Shown here: positions 41,598 to 46,825 of the stretch, piece after piece
Layout of the letters: every line of letters begins with the position of its first letter
How positions within the stretch are numbered: position 1 is the stretch's first letter
Position numbers and translations under genes: made by a program
Notes under the pieces: generated by a model
The model's input: only the letters and a program-made list of their open reading frames with translations
Databases searched by the model: none
What the model was told of the DNA's origin: nothing
Assembly (NCBI GenBank): GCA_030648265.1
Contig: JAUSHX010000030.1
Span: 1-46,825, forward strand
DNA length: 46,825 nucleotides
Reading direction: 5' to 3'
DNA from: a bacterium
GTDB taxonomy: Bacteria > Patescibacteriota > Minisyncoccia > Phycocordibacterales > UBA2100

Positions 41598-43442
41598 ATG
41601 TGCGGTATTTTCGCTTACACGGGGAAGAAGGGGAAGGACGCCGGCGGAATCCTTTTAAACGGCCTTCTTTCCTTGGAATACCGCGGCTACGACTCCGCGG
41701 GAATTTATATGCCCGAGAGCGGCAGTGTAAAGACTCCAGGAGCAGTGGCGGAACTTCGAAAGAAGATACCAAAGGATTTCAAAGGCAAGAGCGGGATTGC
41801 CCATTTGCGCTGGGCCACGCACGGCGAACCTACGGCGAAAAATGCACACCCTCATTCGGACTGCGGGGGCGAAATCTGGGTCGTGCACAACGGCATCATT
41901 GAGAACTTCAAGGAGCTCAAAGAAAAGCTCTCAAAGGCGGGACATACGTTTAAATCAGATTCCGATACCGAGGTGTTAGCGCATCTGGTTGAGGAGAAGT
42001 TGTCCGCCCAAGGCGGATCGGCCTCGGGCCGAAATTTTGAGAAAGCCGCGCTTGCGGCCCTGAATGAAGTGCGCGGCACCTATGGCATTGCTCTGCAGTA
42101 CAAAAAAGAGCCCGACAGGATTATCGCCGCTCGAATGGGCTCTCCTATCGTTTTGGGATTGGGCGACGGCGAACACTTCATTGCGTCGGACCCTTCCCCA
42201 ATTCTCCCGCATACGCGCAAAGTGGTATTTTTGGAAGACGGGGAAGTCGCCGTTATCACGCCGGAGAGTCATCGCATCTTCAGACTGGACGCGACAAAAG
42301 TTAAGCGCAAGGCTACAGAAATAGACTGGAGCGCGGAAGAAGCGCAGAAGGGCGGTTACGAACATTTTATGCTGAAAGAAATCATGGAAGGGCCGGAGGT
42401 TGTGCGCAACACGCTCCGCGGGCGGTTGATAGAGGAGAAAGGCCTCGCCAAACTCGGCGGGCTTGAGGGCGTCACAAAACAGCTTGAGAAGGTTGACCGC
42501 ATCATCATGGTAGCGTGCGGCACCGCGTCGTACGCGGGAATGGTCGGCGAGTACATGCTTGAAGAGCACGCGCGGATTCCCGTTGAAGTTGAAATAGGTT
42601 CGGAATTCCGGTACAGGAAAGCGGTTATCAACGAACGCACGGCAGTCGTCGGCATCTCGCAATCGGGCGAGACACTGGACACGCTGGAAGCTCTGCGCGA
42701 AGGGAAGCGGCACGGGGCTCTCACGCTCGGCATCGTGAATACCGTCGGCTCCACCATCGCGCGCGAAACCGATGCAGGAGTCTATAATCACGCAGGTCCT
42801 GAAATCAGCGTTGCCTCAACGAAAGCGTTCCTCTCGCAAATGACGGCGCTTGCGCTCCTGACGATATTTTTAGGGCGGCAGCGCGGCATGACGCAGAAGG
42901 AGGGCAAGGAAATCGCGCGCGAGCTCAAGGCGCTTCCGGAAAAAATTGAGAAAATACTGGAACAGCGCGGTGCGATAGAGAAGCTGGCAAAAAAATATAG
43001 CAAAAATCGCGATTTTCTTTACATCGGGCGCAAATATAATTACGCGGTTGCCTTTGAGGGAGCAATCAAACTCAAAGAGATTTCATACATCCATGCCGAA
43101 GGGTGCGGAGCGGGCGAAATGAAACACGGGCCGATTGCCATGATAGACGAACATTTTCCCACGATGGCCATTGCGACAAAAGACAGCGTCTACGAGAAAA
43201 TGATATCCAACATTCACGAGATAAAAGCGCGCAAAGGTCCGGTCATTGCGATTGCGACCGAAGGCGACAAGGAAATCGCGAGGCTCGTGGACGACGTCAT
43301 GTATGTGCCTCAAACGATAGAAATGCTCTCGCCGATTCTTAATGTCGTGCCGCTTCAGCTATTCGCGTACTATTTTGCAAAAGAAAAAGGCCTCAATGTT
43401 GACCGCCCGCGGAATCTCGCAAAGTCTGTTACCGTGGAATGA
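41598..43442 (+). CDS. glmS: glutamine-fructose-6-phosphate aminotransferase (isomerising)
   Basis: 614 residues. Makes glucosamine-6-phosphate, the first committed precursor of peptidoglycan. N-terminal Ntn amidotransferase with Cys2 exposed after Met removal ('MCGIFAYTG'), 'LRWATHGEPTAKNAHPHSD' and 'VHNGIIENF'. Two SIS domains follow ('CGTASYAGMVGEYMLEEHARI', 'SQSGETLDTLEALREGK', 'HAEGCGAGEMKHGPIAMID') with the C-terminal 'DRPRNLAKSVTVE'. Residues 136-145 (SAQGGSASGR) are an in-frame copy of the 30-bp palindrome found in prs and guaA. There is no glmS-ribozyme-like leader: the -10 is six bases from the ATG. Confidence 0.96.
   Translation: MCGIFAYTGKKGKDAGGILLNGLLSLEYRGYDSAGIYMPESGSVKTPGAVAELRKKIPKDFKGKSGIAHLRWATHGEPTAKNAHPHSDCGGEIWVVHNGIIENFKELKEKLSKAGHTFKSDSDTEVLAHLVEEKLSAQGGSASGRNFEKAALAALNEVRGTYGIALQYKKEPDRIIAARMGSPIVLGLGDGEHFIASDPSPILPHTRKVVFLEDGEVAVITPESHRIFRLDATKVKRKATEIDWSAEEAQKGGYEHFMLKEIMEGPEVVRNTLRGRLIEEKGLAKLGGLEGVTKQLEKVDRIIMVACGTASYAGMVGEYMLEEHARIPVEVEIGSEFRYRKAVINERTAVVGISQSGETLDTLEALREGKRHGALTLGIVNTVGSTIARETDAGVYNHAGPEISVASTKAFLSQMTALALLTIFLGRQRGMTQKEGKEIARELKALPEKIEKILEQRGAIEKLAKKYSKNRDFLYIGRKYNYAVAFEGAIKLKEISYIHAEGCGAGEMKHGPIAMIDEHFPTMAIATKDSVYEKMISNIHEIKARKGPVIAIATEGDKEIARLVDDVMYVPQTIEMLSPILNVVPLQLFAYYFAKEKGLNVDRPRNLAKSVTVE
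42003..42032. repeat. 30-bp palindrome (degenerate) inserted in frame in glmS
   Basis: TCCGCCCAAGGCGGA then TCGGCCTCGGGCCGA; several mismatched pairs. Encodes SAQGGSASGR in the same frame as in prs and guaA, between the strand 'VEEKL' and 'FEKAALAAL'. Confidence 0.85.
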
Positions 43443-43443
43443 T

Positions 43444-43476
43444 GGCAGTCTGACTGCTTTTAGCAGTCAGACTGCC
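43444..43476. terminator. hairpin between convergent glmS and metK
   Basis: GGCAGTCTGACTGC (43444-43457), loop TTTTA, exact complement (43463-43476), 1 nt after the glmS stop. A second GCCAGAAT unit follows. Confidence 0.65.
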
Positions 43477-43493
43477 AGAATTTCTGCCAGAAT

Positions 43494-44546
43494 CTAGATT
43501 TTTATTATCCTTTCCCACGACCTGCCGGCGACACCGAAGTGGCCGTAGGTGGCCGTCTCGCGGAAGATGGGGCGGCGCAAGTCCAGGCGTTCAATGATTG
43601 CCTGCGGGCGGAAATCAAAATTCTTCGTGACGATGTGCGTCAGATTTTTTCCCTTGTCGTCAAACGCTTCTATCATTACCGGTTCGGCGCGTCCGATGGC
43701 GTAGGCCACCGATACCAATGCCTTTTTGGCATAGCCATTCGCAACGAGATTCTTGGCGACAAAACGGCACATATATGCGGCCGAGCGGTCAACTTTCATT
43801 GCTTCCTTTCCGGAGAAACAGCCTCCGCCGTGCGGCATGAGACCTCCGTAAGTGTCTACCTGAATCTTTCTGCCGGTGAGTCCTGCATCTGCCATGAAGC
43901 CCCCCTGTACGAATCGGCCTGTCGGATTGACAAGAATTTCTATATTTTTCGTTGAACCGAGAACGGGCGTGAAAAGATGCTTGATGAGTTCCTTTCTAAT
44001 TTCTTCCTGACTGACGGTCTTCGCGTGCTGTGTGGAGCAGAGCGCCGTAATAACCTTGCCTTTTGAAACGGTGACCTGCGTTTTGCCGTCCGGCTTCAGC
44101 CACCGCAATGTTTTGTCGCGGCGCAACTTCTCAAGACGTCGTGCCAGCGCATGTACCAAGACCACACCGAGCGGAAGCATTTCTTTTGTCTCGTTCGTTG
44201 CATATCCGTACATGATGCCCTGGTCTCCGGCACCCCCTGTGTCCACGCCGAGCGCGATGTCGGGGGATTGCTGGGCGACGCGCACGAAAACCTCAAGCTT
44301 GTCCGTGTAGCCGATTTCTCTGTAAACGCGGCGCGCTATTTTTTCAAAATCAACCTTGGCTTTTGTTTTTACTTCGCCGCCAATCATCAAAGTGCCGTGA
44401 CTTCCGAATGTTTCAACACCGGCGCGGCTAAAGGGGTCTTGTTCAAGCATTGCGTCCAGAATCGCGTCGGAAATCTGGTCGCACACCTTGTCAGGGTGTC
44501 CGCACGTTACGCTTTCTACTGTGTATCTCTCAAGTAAGTGGAACAT
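43494..44546 (-). CDS. metK: S-adenosylmethionine synthetase
   Basis: 350 residues. Makes SAM from methionine and ATP. 'VESVTCGHPDKVCDQISDAILDAMLEQDP' (ATP-binding His and Asp), 'GAGDQGIMYGYATNETKEMLPLGV', 'GGGCFSGKEAMKVDRSAAYMCRFVAKNLVANGYAKK' and the C-terminal 'GHFG' region are present. FSGKEAMKVDRS replaces the more common FSGKDPTKVDRS. At 350 residues it is shorter than the usual ~385. It is transcribed from TTGCAA-17-TACGAT through a ~240-nt leader that contains an S-box-like sequence and a terminator, so SAM feedback by transcription attenuation is likely. Confidence 0.94.
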   Translation of the reverse strand: MFHLLERYTVESVTCGHPDKVCDQISDAILDAMLEQDPFSRAGVETFGSHGTLMIGGEVKTKAKVDFEKIARRVYREIGYTDKLEVFVRVAQQSPDIALGVDTGGAGDQGIMYGYATNETKEMLPLGVVLVHALARRLEKLRRDKTLRWLKPDGKTQVTVSKGKVITALCSTQHAKTVSQEEIRKELIKHLFTPVLGSTKNIEILVNPTGRFVQGGFMADAGLTGRKIQVDTYGGLMPHGGGCFSGKEAMKVDRSAAYMCRFVAKNLVANGYAKKALVSVAYAIGRAEPVMIEAFDDKGKNLTHIVTKNFDFRPQAIIERLDLRRPIFRETATYGHFGVAGRSWERIIKI

Positions 44547-44630
44547 AAGATAGTGATTAGAGTATAGGGTATAGCGACTAGGAGCATTCTTATTTCTCTA
44601 GTGGCTAGTTACTAATGGCTAGTGGCTAAT

Positions 44631-44656
44631 AAAAACAATCTCCCGTATGGGAGATT
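44631..44656 (-). terminator. intrinsic terminator in the metK leader
   Basis: On the minus strand AATCTCCC, loop ATAC, GGGAGATT, then GTTTTTATT. It lies between the S-box-like element and metK, the expression-platform position. Confidence 0.75.
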
Positions 44657-44788
44657 CTTGTGCGAAGTATCTTCCCTTAGGGGCTGGAGGGGGCACACAT
44701 ACGAGGCGTTTTTGCTTCCTCAGTGCTGTCGACGGATCATTGAGCCAGAACTCTCGCCGTACTCTTGATACAAATATTGGGGGTGTGC
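44657..44788 (-). promoter_or_regulatory. candidate S-box (SAM-I-like) riboswitch of metK
   Basis: Minus-strand leader. TATCAAGAG (44762-44770) matches the S-box P1/P2 junction. Further on, GGCGAGAG and CTGGCTCAATGATCC (44734-44748) resemble the S-box GGYGGAGGG and CTGGCCCTATGAAACC. P1 could be GTATC with GATAC (44667-44671), or GCACAC with GTGTGC. The downstream half is divergent from consensus, so the class is uncertain. Confidence 0.55.
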
Positions 44789-44792
44789 GAGC

Positions 44793-44821
44793 ATCGTAGC
44801 AACATAGCAGGATTTTTGCAA
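44793..44821 (-). promoter_or_regulatory. promoter of metK, overlapping the maf promoter
   Basis: Minus strand TTGCAA (44816-44821), 17 nt, TACGAT (44793-44798) with extended TGC. The -35 overlaps the plus-strand -10 of maf (AATACT, 44820-44825). Confidence 0.65.
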
Positions 44822-44831
44822 TACTGCGTTC

Positions 44832-45413
44832 ATGTGTATAAGTATGCGGAAAATTATATTGGCTTCGGAGTCTCCATGGCGGCGCAAGATTTTAAAAGAT
44901 GCGGGGATATCGTTTACCGTTGAGAAAAGCGGGTACAAAGAAAATATGAACCTCAAACTTTCCCCGCCGGCTCTTGCAAGAAAATTGGCTCTTGGAAAAG
45001 CGCTCGCTGTGGCGAGTAGGCATCAAAATGCGATTGTTATAGGCGCAGACACTTTTGTCGTATTCAATGGGAAAATACTTGGAAAACCAAAGACCCGTGT
45101 TCGTGCCTCCGCGATGCTCAAATCGTTAAGTGGCACGACACACTCGCTTTTAACCGGGTTTGCGATTGTGGATTCCAAAACTGGCAGACATATCACAAGG
45201 GTCGTGACAACAAAAGTGACATTCAGAAAGCTTTCATCACGCGAAATACGCGAATATGTGCAAAGCGGCGAGTCTCTCAATGCAGCAGGCGGTTATGCGA
45301 TCCAAGGAGGCGGTTCAGAGTTAATAAAGGGCATCAAGGGAGATTACGACAATGTAGCGGGTCTTCCGTTGAAAGAACTTATTATAGAGTTGAACAAATT
45401 TAGCCATTCGTAA
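44832..45413 (+). CDS. maf: Maf-family nucleoside triphosphate pyrophosphatase
   Basis: 193 residues. House-cleaning pyrophosphatase that hydrolyses non-canonical or modified NTPs (dTTP/UTP or m7GTP subclasses). 'IILASESPWRRKILKDAGISF' (the SxSPRR motif, here SESPWRR), 'VIGADTFVVFNGKILGKPKT', 'LSGTTHSLLTGFAIV' and 'AAGGYAIQGGGSELIKGIKGDYDNVAGLPLKEL' are family motifs. ATG 44832 is six nt after AATACT, following the leaderless rule; ATG 44844 (MRKIILAS) is an alternative. A degraded REP half-site and a REP palindrome follow its stop. Confidence 0.92.
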   Translation: MCISMRKIILASESPWRRKILKDAGISFTVEKSGYKENMNLKLSPPALARKLALGKALAVASRHQNAIVIGADTFVVFNGKILGKPKTRVRASAMLKSLSGTTHSLLTGFAIVDSKTGRHITRVVTTKVTFRKLSSREIREYVQSGESLNAAGGYAIQGGGSELIKGIKGDYDNVAGLPLKELIIELNKFSHS

Positions 45414-45433
45414 CAAAGCAAGGACCTCGGCAT

Positions 45434-45452
45434 ACCAAGGACGGTCCTTGGT
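45434..45452. repeat. REP palindrome upstream of the RAYT gene
   Basis: ACCAAGGAC, centre G, GTCCTTGGT. It directly precedes the -10 of the transposase gene, so the REP fills the -35 region. Confidence 0.8.
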
Positions 45453-45454
45453 GA

Positions 45455-45460
45455 TAGAAT
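45455..45460 (+). promoter_or_regulatory. extended -10 of the RAYT gene
   Basis: TGATAGAAT: TGn plus TAGAAT, 6 nt before the ATG at 45467. Confidence 0.6.
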
Positions 45461-45466
45461 GGCGAT

Positions 45467-46171
45467 ATGCTAAGACGAGTACCACTGATTTCAGACGAAA
45501 CATATCACGTTTACAACAGGGGCGCGGGTAAGCAACGCATATATACTACGCCGAGAGACTACGAGCGCTTCATGGGACTTCTGTGTCTGGCCAATAGCAA
45601 AGAGCCGATAACATACCGAGGACCGTCCTCGGTAGGGATTTTCAAACAAGAAAAAGAGGCCGCGCCGACTCAAAAGTTGGTTGATGTGCTCGCCTACGTG
45701 CTCATGCCGAATCATTTCCATTTGGTGTTGAAGCAGATAAAAGATGAGGGCATCACCAAGTTTATGCGCAAGCTTGCGACTGGATACTCTATGTATTTCA
45801 ATATCAAGTACGAACACAGCGGCGTTCTGTTCCAAGGACGGTTCAAAAGCAGTCACATTAACTCGGAGCCATATTTTAGATACATCTTCTCGTATGTGCA
45901 TCTTAATCCCGTAGAGCTCATTGAGCCAGACTGGAAAGAAGGAACTATTCGCAATGAGAAAAGGGTGCGGAAATTTCTTGCCGACTACCGATACGGAAGT
46001 TACTTTGACTATTGTGTCGGCGAGCGACCGGAGCGGGCGATTCTCGCTTATGATGATGCGCCGGATTTCTTGAAGGAGCAGAATGATTTGGAAGAAATGC
46101 TTAGCGACTTTTCAAAGGGTCGCATACTCCACACCGATGACGGTGTGATTACCGAGGACCGTCCTCGGTAA
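45467..46171 (+). CDS. REP-associated tyrosine transposase (RAYT, Y1/HUH family)
   Basis: 234 residues. Single-strand HUH endonuclease of the IS200-like Y1 family. 'YHVYNRGAGKQRIYTTPRDYERF' is the N-terminal signature, 'VLMPNHFHLVLKQ' holds the HUH histidines (His83, His85), and 'RKLATGYSMYFNIKYEHSGVLFQGRFKS' carries the catalytic-tyrosine helix (Tyr107 likely). The gene is bracketed by REP palindromes at 45434-45452 and 46149-46191. A third REP lies inside it (45614-45634), read in frame as YRGPSSV (residues 50-56). The stop codon itself is in the 3' REP. Confidence 0.92.
   Translation: MLRRVPLISDETYHVYNRGAGKQRIYTTPRDYERFMGLLCLANSKEPITYRGPSSVGIFKQEKEAAPTQKLVDVLAYVLMPNHFHLVLKQIKDEGITKFMRKLATGYSMYFNIKYEHSGVLFQGRFKSSHINSEPYFRYIFSYVHLNPVELIEPDWKEGTIRNEKRVRKFLADYRYGSYFDYCVGERPERAILAYDDAPDFLKEQNDLEEMLSDFSKGRILHTDDGVITEDRPR
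45614..45634. repeat. REP palindrome inside the RAYT coding sequence
   Basis: TACCGAGGAC, centre C, GTCCTCGGTA; codon-aligned, reads YRGPSSV. Confidence 0.85.
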
Positions 46172-46191
46172 CGGAGGACGGTCCTCGGTAA
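46149..46191. repeat. REP doublet at the 3' end of the RAYT gene
   Basis: 46149-46171: TTACCGAGGAC, centre C, exact complement, including the TAA stop. 46171-46190: second unit around GGACGGTCC. Same doublet as 19686-19727. Confidence 0.85.
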
Positions 46192-46227
46192 ATTAAGTTG
46201 AAGAAATCCTGATTTGTTGCATAAAGT

Positions 46228-46259
46228 TATGCACAAGACTGTGCGGGAGTTATCCACAA
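46228..46259 (+). promoter_or_regulatory. two DnaA-box sequences in an intergenic region
   Basis: TTATGCACA (46228-46236) and the perfect TTATCCACA (46251-46259), same strand, 23 bp apart, in a 249-bp gap. A further TTGTGCACC (46264-46272) is a weak inverted match. Possible origin or DnaA-controlled promoter; dnaA is not in the window. Confidence 0.45.
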
Positions 46260-46420
46260 TTGTTGTGCACCGCAGTCATTGTTGCAGAAAGCGTGGGTGT
46301 ACAATGGTTCCAATTGGCGTGCGACTAGCGCGTCATAAAAGTGCGTAGAATATGTAATTGAGAAAGCGTTCTTTATTAGCGTTTTTATTATCAAGTTAGT
46401 AATTAATTAAGACGAACAAT

Positions 46421-46825
46421 ATGAAAGTGATTTCTATGTTTAGGAAGGAGGGGATAGTGCCCGTGACAATCGCGGCCACGATAGCTTTCTTTCTAGTTGT
46501 TTCTATAGTTCAGGCGACAACCACTATTAGTACGGATATTACGACAGGCGGTGCTCTTAGTGTGGGCACCACCGCAACATTGACGGGGGCTGTCGCTGCC
46601 GGCAGTACATTGTCTGTCACGGGCGCAACCACGCTCGCGAACGCATCTACAACACAGATTTCGGCAAGCGGAATTTCTTGGCTCAATGGAAATGTGAACT
46701 TCGGCGGATTTGCAACGACGACCGCATTAACGGGGGCGTTTGCAACGCGAGGCGCAATAGCGGCATCCAGCACATTGCAGGTTACAGGTAATCAGACGAA
46801 CTACGGAACTCTCACAGTCAGCGGA
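46421..46825 (+). CDS. surface protein with signal peptide, truncated by the window edge
   Basis: 135 codons open at the right edge. N-terminal signal 'EGIVPVTIAATIAFFLVVSIVQA' with likely cleavage after VQA. The mature part is Thr/Ala/Gly/Ser-rich with imprecise repeats (LSVGTTATLTGAVAAGSTLSV, TTLANASTTQISASG, TALTGAFATRGAIAASSTLQV). This is typical of large repeat-built cell-surface or adhesin-like proteins in Parcubacteria. The ~250-nt upstream gap includes TACAAT at 46301-46306 and TAGAAT near 46346. No SD. The minus-strand frame over it is a shadow. Confidence 0.75.
   Translation, partial: MKVISMFRKEGIVPVTIAATIAFFLVVSIVQATTTISTDITTGGALSVGTTATLTGAVAAGSTLSVTGATTLANASTTQISASGISWLNGNVNFGGFATTTALTGAFATRGAIAASSTLQVTGNQTNYGTLTVSG

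Noticed and set aside
41976-42791. 271-codon minus-strand ORF over glmS
   Set aside because: Shadow of glmS; no motif, no promoter.

Overview
The window reads as a chromosome segment from a Patescibacteria/CPR bacterium, most likely a Parcubacteria-type lineage. This is inferred from gene content and style: compact genes, a prolyl-tRNA synthetase without the insertion editing domain, a minimal mraZ-rsmH-ftsL-ftsI cluster, two MreB paralogues, a DUF5652 protein, a VirB2/TrbC-like pilin, a GxxExxY protein and a REP-associated transposase. TGA is used as a normal stop, so the code-25 lineages (Gracilibacteria, Absconditabacteria) are excluded. Many genes have a -10 hexamer ending 6-7 nt before the start codon and no Shine-Dalgarno sequence, which predicts leaderless mRNAs.

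Layout. 0.2-3.1 kb: MFS exporter, a small protein, and a PLP enzyme of Cys/Met metabolism that has its own sigma70 promoter and a strong SD (possible import). 3.3-8 kb: argC-argJ-argB-argD, enough to make ornithine from glutamate. 8-14.4 kb: a small wHTH regulator, nuclease-like and membrane proteins, an S41-peptidase/J-like fusion, a CDF transporter and secreted proteins. 14.5-20 kb: PEBP protein, glutaredoxin, hpf, fmt, def and a first mreB. 20-29 kb: holB-like, frr, GxxExxY, rseP, proS, mreB-mreC-mreD-pbp2, greA. 29-32.6 kb: tRNAs, prs, a second wHTH and a ppGpp-hydrolase-like HD protein. 32.6-38 kb: guaA and the cell-division cluster. 38-40 kb: a third wHTH, a DUF5652 protein and tRNAs, including a tRNA-Leu interrupted in its D-loop. 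40-46.8 kb: pilin-like protein, serine hydrolase, glmS, metK behind a probable S-box-like riboswitch, maf, a RAYT transposase with REP palindromes, and the start of a surface protein.

The most striking feature is the density of palindromic and repeat elements. (1) Three paralogous wHTH genes each lie between copies of their own long palindrome, which differs between cassettes. (2) A 30-bp palindrome is inserted in the same Ser/Ala/Gly-coding frame in prs, guaA and glmS, and other repeats sit in frame in argJ, guaA, a membrane protein and the RAYT gene. (3) A GxxExxY gene lies within a terminal-inverted-repeat element that has two ~95-bp gene-less derivatives, all three placed just upstream of start codons. 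(4) hpf and proS share a ~105-115-nt leader with a long hairpin and a possible covarying helix. (5) A 244-bp insertion with 9-bp terminal inverted repeats splits a tRNA-Leu(UAG) gene and contains a second, intact tRNA-Leu(UAG).

All calls come from reading the sequence by eye. No database search or folding program was run.
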